64,000 nt of DNA from Ophiosphaerella korrae (GCA_028456385.1 JALNQF010000014.1:62001-126000), one strand, 5' to 3'. Positions 11,248-22,539 are shown, counted from the first letter of the stretch. Numbers and translations are program-made. The notes: generated from the letters alone by a model not told the origin.

Positions 11248-14200
11248 TCATAGCTCATTACCTGCTTGAAAACATGGAAAATACCGCCTTAAACTAATGT
11301 CGAGAGTCTTCATGCTGATAGGCTTCACGTGGTATTCCTGTGCGCCAGCATCATCCGCAGCCTGCCTATCAGGAGAACTATCCTGACCTGTCACAATGAA
11401 AACGACGCTCATTTTCCAATTCTTCTCTTTCTCTAATTGCCGTATCCGTCTGGTGGCTTCAATCCCGTCACAAACTGGCATTTGGAGGTCCATAAGAACG
11501 AGTTGGAAGGATACTTCCCTCTTCGCGACCGCCGCACGTTCTTGGCGATCTTCGAAGATTGAAACAGCTTCCAGGCCGTCTTTCGCGCTTACATAACGCA
11601 AACCGCGCTTCTTGCAATACATCTGCATGACCCGCAAATTTATAGCATTATCATCAACCAGCAGGGCAGTAGGATGAGAGGTGGTTGCGGAATCGGGAAA
11701 AATGGGCACGAGCTCAGATTTTTGGTGTTCTTCGGTAGCGACCTGACCATTCTCGGCTGTTGTGCTCGTGCAGCTCCCGAAATTGAAATTCAAATCGGTA
11801 GGCCTATCTTCCGCCGGCGGTGTAGGCAGTTGTCCTTTCTTGAACTGCGAAGGATCAACCGGAAGATTGTTCTCGATGTGATGGGGTTGGAGTGACATTG
11901 GGCTGCTGGGCGCAGTATTCGCTCGATCAGCAAACGCTGTTTCGTGTATGAGAGATCCCTGGTGCGCGCTCAGGCCTTTTGCGACTTCGTCGGCTGTTTG
12001 GATTTTAGCATCCAGTACGTCTTCACACTCGAACCGGCCATTGCTCGAAGATTCGTCCAACTTTGGAAGCACAACTAGATCTCTCGTAGCCCGGGACATA
12101 CACAATCGATTAGCTTTGAACTGTGAGATAAGCTTATCAGCGCGCTTGAGTGCCAAGCTCATCTGTCGAGTACCAAATGGTCCATGTACATAGACAACAT
12201 TCATAGGCGTGCTGTCGAAGCGAGCATCTTCCTCCAAGCATGGGACCAGGCAGAGCACGACTCGATCTGACGGTAATCGCGAAAGTGCGGCGCGATGCTG
12301 CTCCGGATCGGCCACAAAGTCGAGAATGATGAGGACGTCGTCGATATCGTCTGACGCGGTGAAGCCATAGCAGGTAAGAGACATGGCAAAGCAGTTGCTC
12401 AAAGGCGAGGCTTTCGGCTTGGGTGGAACAACTTGGAAGCGGTGGGGTATGTTCATTGATTGTGGGATTATTAGCTCGGCCCGGAGGGGCGATTCCGAAT
12501 ATTCCAATTCCATGTCCTGGAATGTAGCTCTGAAGTGCGATCCGCAATCAATTTCAGATGAGACTAACTCGATCGTACCCTTAAGTAAAGCTGCGAATCT
12601 AGACGCAAGCGTTAACCCTAGACCAGCACCAGTCGAGTATACGTCGACCTGCTCGTAAAGCTCGAAAATTCGTTGATGATAATCAATGGGAATCCCACGA
12701 CCTGTGTCCTTGATATCGACAATAAGCTCTTTGAGATCCGGATGAACCGATATTGTGATCATGACAAGACCTTCTGCTGTGCTTTGGATTGCATTGATGA
12801 TGATGGGAAGCAAGCTGTCTCGCAACAAGCAAAGGTCCGTCCGGAGATTGCAACGATCTGGTGGTAAATTATGATTGAAGAAAATAGAGGCGTTATAGCG
12901 TGTGTCGCCTGAAACCACCTTCTGCACTTCGTTGGCCAATTCAGTCTCGAGTTCGTATGTCGTATGTGTTGCATACTGCCGATCTGTTAGGGCAACATCA
13001 GCCCATCTGTTGAGCGTTATCATGCTGTTAATGATCGATATCAAGTCGCGTCCTGCTTTCTTGATCGTGTCGAGGTAGACTGCGTGGTCTTCATCAGAAT
13101 TGGCAATTGGGGCTATCTGGAGCAATGCCGTGGCCTTCGAAACAGTGTCATCCAATTTCCGCGCCTTTAGATCTTCTGCCAGCAGCTCCACAGAACCTAA
13201 AATACCATGCACCGGAGTTCGCAACTGATGAGAAAAACCGCGCAGAAACTTTTCCTTCGCAACCATAACCTCTCCTAAGATGCGTTTGTGCCATATCTGG
13301 GATATAATACCTGCGCACGTTTGTACGAACCAGAGATCGATATCGTCAAAGATTTGTCGAAAGTCCTTGGACCCCACGATGAGGAAAGAGTGTCCTGATA
13401 CACTCTCACATGGTGTAGCAATGGCACGCACCACCCTGTCAATAGGGAGCTCTAGGTGGTTAGATTTAGCAATGAAATCGTCGATGTGCTCAATGTCCTC
13501 CCATAAATGGCTGGAGAAATCAGATAACGAGACAAGGTCTCGACCCTTAAGCTCAACATGGCCAGCCTTGCACGTTTGCAGACTGACCACGGCGCCTGGA
13601 TACGCAGACTCCAGCATTTGCAAAACAGACTCCTCGCAAATCGCATCATTTTTCTCTGCTTGCGCTGCCGCCAACAAATCGACCATTCGGCGTCTTTCTC
13701 GCTGACGTCGCACTCTGGTGAGTTGAACGATGTCGGCAACAATCCAGTCGGCTAAGCGAGCCAATGTAGTTTGTTGCGCTCTTGTCAAGGGCTCCCGACG
13801 ATCAGATGAGGCTACGCAGATTGATCCAAGGCATACGGTGTCACCAGTCTCATTCTGCAGTCGGAGTGGTGCACCGGCATACGCACGAAGACCACCGAAT
13901 TCTACGTAAGGGGAGTTCTCAAATCTCCAGTCTTCGAGCATATCCGGTAACATGAACACACTCTGGATAAGAGTTAGCAAACGGCTGGCTGAGGAGTTTA
14001 TGCGCTTATAACATACTCCAGGAGGTTGAGCGACCATGTGTGCGCAAAGGGTTTCGCCCCGTGGCAAGGTCCCAAGCGGAACACCGACCGTAGCGAGTCG
14101 TTTGTAAAAGTTAACATCTAGAATGCCGATAATAGCACAGTCCCAGCCTGTGGACTCTTGAGCGATGCATACTTTATCCTGCAGTCCCAAGAGGAATTCG

Positions 14201-14538
14201 GTTTCTTTAAATATGTTGCATGTATAGTACCAAAGCATAGACAGCCGAAGCCTCTCGTTCCTAGCTAAAGAAGCGCGTAGATAACGATCTGGACAGCGAA
14301 ACTGCTTAGCTGGAATGGTTGCTGGCGCGAAGGCTTCTTTCTGAAGAGGGTAATTAGTCTTTTCAGCATTCAGAGACCAAGGCAGGCATGGAGAATCAGC
14401 ATTCTGTGAGTCAAGGATTGGTCCAACAACGTCCGGGTACGTTGGTGGCGGAGCAAGTCTGCAGGACAGGACTGCGGCGTCTGCCTTGGGAAAGAACACT
14501 GCGTGCTGTGCGGAGATGGAATCCATTGTCTCAGCCAA
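11248..14538 (-). CDS. GAF-containing hybrid histidine kinase, 1096 aa
   Basis: A complete two-component sensor kinase that autophosphorylates on His, passes the phosphate to its own receiver Asp and then feeds a phosphorelay. A GAF-like sensor region lies at about 120-275 (GETLCAHMV 161-169, LRAYAGAPLR 217-226), followed by an arginine-rich linker. The HisKA box FSHQLRTP has the phospho-acceptor His437. The ATPase domain has the N box around Asn582, G1 DTGRGI (611-616) and G2 GAGLGL (637-642). A low-complexity linker (about 680-950) leads to a C-terminal receiver with acidic pair Asp962-Asp963, phospho-acceptor Asp1017 in LMDLQMP, Thr1050 and Lys1072. All catalytic residues are present. No transmembrane segment is evident, so it is probably cytosolic. 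No introns. The fungal HK class is not certain from sequence alone. Confidence 0.95.
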   Translation of the reverse strand: MAETMDSISAQHAVFFPKADAAVLSCRLAPPPTYPDVVGPILDSQNADSPCLPWSLNAEKTNYPLQKEAFAPATIPAKQFRCPDRYLRASLARNERLRLSMLWYYTCNIFKETEFLLGLQDKVCIAQESTGWDCAIIGILDVNFYKRLATVGVPLGTLPRGETLCAHMVAQPPGVCYKRINSSASRLLTLIQSVFMLPDMLEDWRFENSPYVEFGGLRAYAGAPLRLQNETGDTVCLGSICVASSDRREPLTRAQQTTLARLADWIVADIVQLTRVRRQRERRRMVDLLAAAQAEKNDAICEESVLQMLESAYPGAVVSLQTCKAGHVELKGRDLVSLSDFSSHLWEDIEHIDDFIAKSNHLELPIDRVVRAIATPCESVSGHSFLIVGSKDFRQIFDDIDLWFVQTCAGIISQIWHKRILGEVMVAKEKFLRGFSHQLRTPVHGILGSVELLAEDLKARKLDDTVSKATALLQIAPIANSDEDHAVYLDTIKKAGRDLISIINSMITLNRWADVALTDRQYATHTTYELETELANEVQKVVSGDTRYNASIFFNHNLPPDRCNLRTDLCLLRDSLLPIIINAIQSTAEGLVMITISVHPDLKELIVDIKDTGRGIPIDYHQRIFELYEQVDVYSTGAGLGLTLASRFAALLKGTIELVSSEIDCGSHFRATFQDMELEYSESPLRAELIIPQSMNIPHRFQVVPPKPKASPLSNCFAMSLTCYGFTASDDIDDVLIILDFVADPEQHRAALSRLPSDRVVLCLVPCLEEDARFDSTPMNVVYVHGPFGTRQMSLALKRADKLISQFKANRLCMSRATRDLVVLPKLDESSSNGRFECEDVLDAKIQTADEVAKGLSAHQGSLIHETAFADRANTAPSSPMSLQPHHIENNLPVDPSQFKKGQLPTPPAEDRPTDLNFNFGSCTSTTAENGQVATEEHQKSELVPIFPDSATTSHPTALLVDDNAINLRVMQMYCKKRGLRYVSAKDGLEAVSIFEDRQERAAVAKREVSFQLVLMDLQMPVCDGIEATRRIRQLEKEKNWKMSVVFIVTGQDSSPDRQAADDAGAQEYHVKPISMKTLDISLRRYFPCFQAGNEL

Positions 14539-15186
14539 TCATATGCAATGGAGGACGTGCATTGAATGCCGGAAGTAACATCAAGAGGGAGTTTGGATGG
14601 GTGAAGAGTTGATGGATGAGGCACGTCAATCGCGTAGGGAGCCGAGTTTGATCCACTTGTCGCGACTGGAGCTGGTTACCGCCAGTATGTAATCCTGCTC
14701 GAAGGGCAAATGACGTAGGGCCGGACATTATTCCGTATATTCAGTATCATAGATCCGGTTAGGTAATCCTTTCCCAGCAGCATTTTGCGCTAGGTTGAGA
14801 TCGCACTAAGTTGAGATCGCGATCGCAACCCTGTTATTTCTGTGCACGGTAAGGGTGCAATCGCACGTGAACGGAAAGGTCTTGGAGCAGATATAACTTA
14901 TATACTTTATTCGGACGAGCTGTCCAAGATCAGACACCGGCAAAAGGTACGCGGCAAGGGCTTCTCTTCATCTGGGGTGAGATATTGCTGGCCTTGAGCC
15001 CTTTCTTGCAGAGACAGCCGTCTGCGCCTACGATGGTACTGGGTATGATGCCAGAAATATATTAGCACGTGATTAAGTCGATGCTTCTGTGTAGGAATTT
15101 GGGCCACACTTCTACGAACTCGGGTCTAACTTACTGGTAGCCTATTATCGAATCATTTGCTAAGGTATACACATAAGCACGCGAAA
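14539..15186. other. Intergenic, upstream of the histidine kinase
   Basis: Promoter side of the minus-strand histidine kinase. A near-tandem GTTGAGATCGC / AAGTTGAGATCGCGATCGC stretch lies near 14,795-14,826. No gene recognised. Confidence 0.45.
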
Positions 15187-15492
15187 GGCCCCGCGCGGAC
15201 GCAGTCAGCCCCCAGCGCCGCCTCCGTCACATTCGCGCCGTGTGTGGGTTGCACGCTCCAGCGGCGGACAGCGGGCCGCCACGTTCGCTTCCTGTTTAGC
15301 TCTAGATTGCTGACTAGAAATGGCTGGAGCACGTATATAATTACCTCGACTACTTTCGATGGAACGATTATTGCTGCGCGCAAGTTCGGGTGACGGACTG
15401 CATGGGGACGGAATCTCCACCCACACGCGGCGCAGACATGACAGAGGCGGCGCTGGGGGCTGACTGCGTCTACGCCATGATTGGCGGGGCCC
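15187..15492. mobile_element. MITE-like foldback element with about 50-bp imperfect terminal inverted repeats
   Basis: The sequence at about 15,198-15,248 (starting GACGCAGTCAGCCCCCAGCG) returns as its reverse complement at about 15,421-15,470 with few mismatches. GGCCCCGC outside the left arm pairs with GCGGGGCC outside the right arm. The arms enclose about 170 bp with no coding sequence. Long matching arms, a short non-coding centre and a total of about 300 bp fit a MITE or foldback element. I could not find a convincing target-site duplication, so the outer limits are approximate. It sits about 250 bp upstream of the broken NLR. Confidence 0.7.
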
Positions 15493-15748
15493 CGTGATTC
15501 AGAACATACATGCGAGTGCAGCTAGCTGACAGCGTCAATACAGGCTGCCTAGCACGATGGAATCTTCAGCATCGGGGAGATCGTTGAATCCTGCGCTCGA
15601 ACCATGGTAGCCTCTAAATGGCAGCGACTGAATCCATTCCGGAAGGATCCTGTACTTATCGACCCCCGATATTCTGCCTCTGTCAGGCTGATGCTGTAGC
15701 AGGCTGGCAGCTCATCGAAGCCGCAGGAACCGTCTAGAGCATCTGCCC

Positions 15749-18700
15749 ATGGTCTCAAGGTCGTGGCGGAGGGAGAGCAGGCAGTGGTGGAGTAAGCCAT
15801 CCGTAATATCGCAAGAGTGCGTACTGACAATGCCCAGCATCGTTGCTGTCCATGGCTTGAACGGACACCGCGACAAGACCTGGACGGCAGCGAACAGCAC
15901 CCACTGGCTCCGCGATCTCCTACCAAAGGACATTCCAAATGCGCGCATATTCTGTTGGGGATACGATGCGAACACGCACGGCAAGCGTGTTAGCCACCAA
16001 TTTCTCCACGACCATGCAGAGCAGCTAGTGTCAGATCTCTGCCTCAAGAGAAAGCGTACAAATGTGAGATAAGAGCGGACATTCATATGTGATTCTGACA
16101 GCGGAAGACCATGAAACGACCGATCATCTTTGTGGCGCACAGTCTGGGTGGCATCGTCGTCAAAGGCGTCAGTCTTGCTCCTCTCTGTCGTATGCACAGC
16201 TGACCAGGCTCAGGCTCTCATTCACTCAGACGCGGCACGGAAAGGTGCACTAGAAGAGCACCGGTCGATCAAGACGTCGACGTACGGAATCATGTTCATG
16301 GGCACACCTCATCAGGGCGGCAACAGAGTGCAGTTCGGGAAGTTGTTAGTGAATGCGGCATCAGTATACAAGGCCACCACCAGCCGGCTGCTGGAACATT
16401 TAGAGCGAGACTCGGAATAGCTTCAGCAGCAGCTTAGGCAGTACGGGCCGATCAGTGGGGAGTTTATGACAAAATTTGCGTACGAGGAGTACGAGACTCC
16501 GACGGCGCTAGGTCATTCAATCATGGTATGCCTTCATGTCGACCACAGGTATCGCAAGCGTTAATGATACAGGTGGTGCCAAAAGCTTCCGCAGTCGTTC
16601 CAAGCGCAGCCGACGCAGAGCAGATCATAATCCACGCGGACCATAGAGAAATAGTCAGGTTCGAGTCGAAAGAAGATAATAACTATAAGAAAGTTTCAGA
16701 CCATTTAATTATTATGGCTCAAAGTGCAGGCAGTGTTATCAGCCTACGATAGGAAGAAGAGGTTAGGGTTGGTACGGGTATGTAGCTCTAGGATGCATTT
16801 ATTTTTGATAGCGATGATATTAACCATCTATAGTTCGAAGCAATCCTAAAGAAAGCTTCTCTGTCGTCTTTAGCTTGTCCGAGGCCTCTAAGACCAACCA
16901 TTTGTTGCGAGACAAGCAGAGCTCGCCGCAATGCACAAGGTGCTTAGTAAGGGCACCGGCCGTCAAGCAGTCACTCTGCATAGCCTAGGCAGGATTGGGA
17001 AGACACAGCTAGCTATTGCATACACCAAGGCCCATCGAGACGACTATTCGGCGATATTCTAGCTGAACATCAAAGACGAAGTGTCAGTGAAGCAGAGTTA
17101 CTTGCGGTTAGCAAAGCGGATCTTGCAGGACTGCCCATCAGCAAGCCAGTTAGGTGTTTCCACAGATGACAAGAAGCAAGATAGAGTAGTAGCAGCGGTC
17201 AAACGGTAGTTAGAGCATGCCAAGAACACGCGGTAGTTAATAGTGTTCGACAACTACGACAACCCCAAGGTGCCAGGCAATGCGGATCCTAGTGCAGTCA
17301 ATATCCGGCATTTTCTACCCAAAGCACACCATAGCTCGGTTATTGTCACGACAAGGTCATCAAAAGTCAGTATAGGCCGTCGCGTAAAGGTAGGCAAGTT
17401 AGAAGACGTCCGCGAAAGTCTGCAAATCCTGTCTGATGCATCGCATCGCGAGGGTGTAATAGACAGTAAGTGGTTTAAATTACCGCACTGCGCTGTAGAC
17501 GCAATGTTAATGCTTTTAGATCCCAATGCCGCCGAGCTTGCTAGAGAACTAGATGGACTGCCGCTGGCCTTAGCCACAGCGGGCGCTTACCTTAATCAGG
17601 TGGCGACAAGCTTTGCCGACTACCTTCGTCTATACCAGGCGTCATGGCGAAGGCTGCAAAAAATGAGCCCTAGAGTAAGCACATATAAAGACCGACAACT
17701 GTACTCAACATAACAGCTCTCCTTAGATCACATCAAACAGCAGAGCGAAATATCATTCAAGCTACTTCAACTGTGGGCATACTTTGACAATCAGGACCTC
17801 TGGTTTAAGCTTCTAAGAGAAGGGAGAACTAGTGGGCCACAATAGCTTTGTCAACTAACAGAGGATGAGCTAAATTTCAATAAGGCAGTGAGGGTGCTAT
17901 GCGACTACAGGTTAATAGATGTAGACAAGGCCTCTGAAGGAAATATAGTTAAGTCTCAGGGGTACAGGATGCACAGCTGTGTGCACTCATAGACGGCGCA
18001 TGTAGTCAACCAAGAATGGGATACTGAGATAGCCGGGGTAGCTGCAGAGTATGTAGCCAGACATGCACCTAATAATAACATACAGCACTCGTAGCTAACT
18101 CAGCGTCGGCTTTTGCGACACTTAACAAGGTGTTAGGGGTTTATTATCGACGGCAGATTAGATAAAGATAGGAGGGACTAGATTCTGGATACATTTGGAT
18201 ACGTGTGTTCAGATCAAAAACGGTTTGACGATGCGGAGAGGATGTACTTACAAGCGCTGCAAGGCAGAGAGAAGGCATAGGGACCAGACCATACATCAAC
18301 ACTCGAGACAGTTAACAACTTGGGCAACCTCTACAAATCCCTAGGACGGCTTAACGATGCGGAGAAAATGTACTTGCGAGCGCTGCAAGGCAAAGAGAAG
18401 GTATAGGGACCAGACCATACATCAATACTCAGCACAGTTAACAACTTAGGTGTCCTCTATAAATCCCTGGGACGGTTTAACGATGCAGAGAGGATGTACT
18501 TGCGAGCGCTGCAAGGCAGAGAGAAGGCATAGGGACCAGACCATACATCAACACTCGAGACGGTTAACAACTTGGGCAACCTCTATGCAGACCTAGGACG
18601 GCTTAACGAGGCAGAGGAGATGTACTTGCGAGCGCTGCAAGGCAAAGAGAAGGTATAGGGACCAGGCCATACATCAACACTTACCACGGTTAACAACTTA

Positions 18701-19126
18701 GGCATCCTCTACAAATCCCTGGGACGGCTTGACGATGCGGAGAGGATGTACTTGCGAGCGCTGCAAGGCTTTGAGAAGGCATGGGGACCAGACCATACAT
18801 CAACACTCGACACAGTTAACAACTTGGGCATCCTCTATACAGACCTGGGACGGCTTGACGATGCGGAGAGAATGTACTTGCGAGCGCTGCAAGGTTATGA
18901 GAAATCACTTGGCCAAAAAGCAGTGAAGACGTATATACCAGCACTTAACACAGCTCAGAATATGGCAACTCTCTTCAAGCAAACTGGCAGAATGCAGGAA
19001 GCAGAGGGTTTATACGAACAGGCTCTCTTTGGTTTTAAGGCAGTCCTTGGGTGTACAAGCAAAAAGTATCTCAGGATTGCCAAGGCCTTGAATGAACTGC
19101 GCAGTAAAAGCGAGCTAGATACATGA
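15749..19126 (+). pseudogene. Lipase-like/NB-ARC/TPR NLR with fifteen tryptophan-position stops
   Basis: Fungal NLR with an alpha/beta-hydrolase N-domain: IVAVHGLNGH at 15835-15870, WGYDANTH, and the nucleophile motif VAHSLGG at 16132-16155. Introns inferred from GT-AG and frame: 16064-16101, 16168-16213, 16526-16572, 16778-16833 (GTATGT donor). NB-ARC follows: P-loop LGRIGKTQLAIAY, LIVFDNYDNP, VIVTTRSS, GLPLALATAGAYL, then the CVHS...NQEWD region. The C-terminus has TPR units of 42 residues (126 nt). One T is missing at about 16,900 (frameshift). In-frame stops: TAG at 16418, 16750, 17060, 17207, 17234, 17843, 17990, 18092, 18134, 18179, 18278, 18404, 18530, 18656 and TAA at 17711. Each stands where the family has Trp, as I recall the family; the fifth TPR unit keeps TGG at 18782. 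More than twenty Gln codons are intact. The true start is uncertain: 15749 or the in-frame ATG near 15830. Confidence 0.9.
18236..18910 (+). repeat. TPR tandem array, 126-bp unit, about five copies
   Basis: Direct repeat inside the NLR pseudogene encoding RMYLRALQG...GPDHTSTL...TVNNLG.LY...LGRL..AE. Copies are nearly identical at DNA level. Four copies carry TAG at the same codon (spaced exactly 126 nt) and the fifth has TGG. Copies also alternate between TTGGGC and TTAGGC/TTAGGT in the NNLG codons, again TpG versus TpA. Such near-identical arrays are typical of fungal recognition domains that evolve by unequal exchange. Confidence 0.9.
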
Positions 19127-19246
19127 ATTCCCAATTTAAAGTTGATATAATTCCTAACAAATATGATAATTACAGTCCAGAGTTAGTTATAGTTGAAGCA
19201 AGATGCGTAGGCTCACTTATAGGCTAAAGCGGTGGTTGGAATAATA

Positions 19247-19456
19247 GTGGATGGCGATTAGGTAGAATCTACTCTTACGCAAAGCTTTTTCCGGATTTGA
19301 TCTTGAGTTACGCAGGGGTGTAACGTGAGCATTAAGTAAGCAATATGAGCTGTGGCTGAGCGAGTCTGAGCTCGCCGTGATCCAACATGAGCTAACGTGA
19401 TTGTGCCTGATTTCCCCCCTGAGCAGCATGAAGAGGGTCTGAAGTTGGGTCCCAAT
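19247..19456 (+). repeat. Dispersed repeat, copy 1 (about 210 bp)
   Basis: Similar in the same orientation to 26899-27105. Shared blocks include AATCTACTCT, AAAGCTTT, CCGGAT, GAGTTACGCAGG/AAGTTACGCAGG, GATTGTGCCTGATTTCC and GGGTC/GGGTCC near the end. I estimate 70-75 percent identity by eye with a few indels, and differences are mostly transitions. No coding potential is evident. It lies directly after the NLR pseudogene. Confidence 0.7.
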
Positions 19457-19611
19457 TAGCTTGTAGGGATGTGAGGTGTCTATGGTTGACTGGTCCCATT
19501 TTCGGACCACGGAGCCTTCAGTGGCTTAGCTGTGTGACCCTCGGATTGCGGTTTCAGAGAAGTGCATTCCACAGTGTTGTTGAAGAAATAAATTGTTCTA
19601 GAAAATAAAGT

Positions 19612-21827
19612 CTATATGAGGACTATCTCTCTATCCTTTGCTTTTAGGTACTCTCCCCAGTACTTCAGCTCGGTCCCTTGCCATGACTCTTCGCCGGGAT
19701 AATCAGGTGCGGTCCACGTCTTAGCGAGAATTGAACATTCTCGTTTATCTTTTAATAATTTACTCCACAAGGTGTATGGAGGCTCCTTTTGCGTAGAAAA
19801 GTAGCAGATACGCTCGAATCTTTCGGGATTGTCTGGCTTTTTCAAATTGTGCTCCAAATGAACGACAAGGCCTTGTCGCTCGGTCTCCGTATTCCCTCTC
19901 AGGTACAACAGATAAAACTTATGATGATGTTCTTTGAAAGAATTCGCCAGAAGCACCAGTTTCCCTCGAAGCACCAATATCCATCGAGTAGTAGCGGAAC
20001 CAGAATGAATGTTTTGAACTTCAGTAGTTGGCGTATTTAAGTCTATGCTTATCAGTGGTTCGAGATCCTTACGTTCATCCGGTGACTTGATTGGGCCTGG
20101 CACACTGGCCCAGGACCAAGTCGGGTTGGTTATATCTCGCTGTGTCGCATTATCACTCGGTTTCGCGTAGTCGTCTATATCCAAGAAACACAAACACGTA
20201 GCCAGGGCGCGCAACCACAGTCTCGCCTTTGGCGGCATGTATTGTTGCCACTCAAATTCATTATCGTCCTTAATACCCCGTTCGAGTACGGGCTTTACCC
20301 ATAACAAACCGCGGGCTGCATCACGGTGAAATATGCCAGCCACGTACGAATCCCGCGTTATTTTAGCCACTCTCTCGCCCAGACCGTTAATTGCCGGCAA
20401 TCTATCGCTCTCGTACTTCAGTTCTCGTTTTGAGTATATCTCCAGCATTTCGTACCAATGGTTATATGCTTCGCCAACAAAGGGGCCCGTGGTTTGGAAC
20501 CAGGCTGGTGCCTTGACGCGAGGTATCTCAAACCGCTTGTGTTCAAGACTTTGCCTCTGCTGGCATTCGAAGTAAACTGTTCCTGACGAGAAGAAGAGCT
20601 TTCGGCGAGAGAGCAGATCTTCTTGTAACGTCCAGCCGCGATTTGACCAACTGGTTTCGTTTATACGAGCGGGGCTTTGGGGAGTAACTGCTAACATGGC
20701 AGTTAATTTGTCTTCAAGCTTCCATCTCCCGATCCTACCGAACGAAACTTCGCAGGGCGTTTCGATTACGCAGCTGCATGATTGGCGGTATAGGAATCCT
20801 TGGTCGCCTATCCGATCATCTTCATCGGTTGAGACGATTGTAACGTAAGCATTGGTGTAGATCTCACCCATTTGTCTCATCTCCCTATATTTATCTTCGT
20901 CATCATCCTGGTCTATGCACAATGCATCTACCCACAAGTATCGTAGCCGTAAGGCACGGGTCACATCCACAGCATTATTGATCGTAGCTGGCAGATCATT
21001 GAGCCGATAACGGCCTCGACGAGCTTTCGAGGGAACCGGCCCCCATCGATAACTTAAGGCTGCATACCTCACGCCTGAGTTTCTGCTACTTTCGAAGTCT
21101 CGAGCCTCTGAAAAGTGAATGACCCGTACGTAGTCATCTAATTCAATATTGCATCTTGAAACATCCAAAAGCCTCGTAGGTGTGAAGGCCGTGTCATCGC
21201 GACGGCAGTGATCGTGTTGAACATCGCAATCTTCAAGAACTTCCCGCATCCATTTCACATTGCGGGGCGACAGTACATAGTCTACTCGGTTTGGGCTACC
21301 TGCCTCTTCGATGAGCGGTCCGTCGTCTCAGCTGGCGGTACTTAACGAAATCGCTTACCTGCCAAAGCAAATTTCACCCAAACAGTTCTACCTGGCCGCC
21401 ACCCGCTGCTAGATAGTCGTTTGAGTTCGAATCCTAGCTCCAAACGACCATGGAGTTCGGTATTGCCTGTTGAATCGCGTAGAAACGGACCCCATTGGTC
21501 CGGTTCAACGTGGAAGATGCCATAGAGCCGACATCTTCTAATTCCCAATGGGAGTGAATGGGGGGGATCCTCCCTGTATTTCTCCCCTGCCAAACTCTCT
21601 AACAAACAGTCTCGCAAGAAACGGCAGAAATTGCACCCCGAGGCCAGTTTTTCAAATTCAGGGTATTTATCGGTCCGATACCAAGACCATTCTGGATTAT
21701 GATCAGACCTCGTGGCGGACGATATCAGTCCTGCACACGTCCGGCAGCGTTTCCACCCGGGACGAATTTTTAAGTTTGGTTTCTCTGGCCATAAGTAATC
21801 CAAGGTTTTCCACATAGCATCCATCAA
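19612..21827 (-). CDS. HET-domain protein, two exons, 718 aa, intact
   Basis: Exon 1 is 21827-21359 and exon 2 is 21299-19612; the 59-nt intron 21300-21358 has a GTAAGC donor and CAG acceptor and restores one frame (157 + 561 residues). The N-terminus has two Cys pairs, C28/C31 and C65/C68, often seen before HET domains. HET motifs: YAALSYRWG (235-243), RYLWVDALCIDQ (276-287), SNRGWTLQE (375-383), then WSWASVPGP in the C-terminal region. This order matches the TOL-like group of incompatibility effectors. No stops or frameshifts are present, although it lies beside a heavily damaged NLR. Only 19 nt lie between the two frames' nominal ends, so reading exon 1 alone (161 codons) would be a mis-annotation. 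Function in vivo is inferred only from the family. Confidence 0.92.
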
Positions 21828-22539
21828 GTTAGCTGACGAGCAATGGAATAATTAGTCGACTGTGTAGGTGCAGCTTCGCGACCTGCAATTGTGTGTGCGA
21901 GAGTTAAGATTGAGACGTCGTTGCATCAATATGAATTAGTCATCAGTGAATGTTTTCTGTCAGCTCTATAAGAGCTGATGAACTCAAGATTGTCGAGGAT
22001 GCGCCCTGACGGAGGCCGCCGCCCATGGCGTGATCATCTGTCGAGGACCACAGCAGCCTGATGCGCCCACAGCAGCCACATCAGCAGGCTTTTCGGCATA
22101 CAAGGGTGGCGCAAGAGCAGTAGAAATCTGTATATAATTCAAGAACCATTGCGAGGCTTTACGCCTAGCTGGAGGTGGGCACACGATACTGAGTTGATCT
22201 AAGTTGTATGTAAATCACAGTGTATGTAAGTGCGTGAACGCGGACGCTAGTGGCGCGCTCGGACCATCTTCAACCGCGACAAAAGTTGGTCGCAATCCAT
22301 CGCATCCTAATAGCGACAATGACACCTCTACAAAGTCTGTTGCCTACGATGCCGCCCAAACCACCACTTAATTAGGGCATCCTTCCCCCCTCCTCCTTCC
22401 TCCTCCCATCATTAATACGCACTCTTATCCCATCCCTCACTACTACATCTCTCACCCTCCCCCATCCTACACTCTAACACGAACCATTAAATCAACTACC
22501 TTACTGCGCCCCTTGCGCTTTAACTACTAACATGGCGCC
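21828..22539. other. Intergenic between divergent units, pyrimidine-rich end
   Basis: Contains the promoter side of the HET gene. From about 22,380 to 22,470 the plus strand is strongly pyrimidine-rich (CCTTCCCCCCTCCTCC type), common in fungal promoters, and precedes the uL3m fragment. No gene recognised. Confidence 0.45.

Noticed and set aside
13280..13705. 141-codon plus ORF
   Set aside because: Antisense to the histidine kinase, which has clear domains.
15549..16197. Minus ORFs of 129 and 161 codons
   Set aside because: Antisense to the NLR lipase-like exons, which show VHGLNGH and AHSLGG motifs.
18236..18910. CRISPR-like array
   Set aside because: Uniform 126-bp units without spacers, translating to TPR motifs in a fungal gene.
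15749..19126. TAG as a reassigned sense codon
   Set aside because: Other intact genes here use standard code and the loci with stops also have frameshifts; RIP explains TAG simply.
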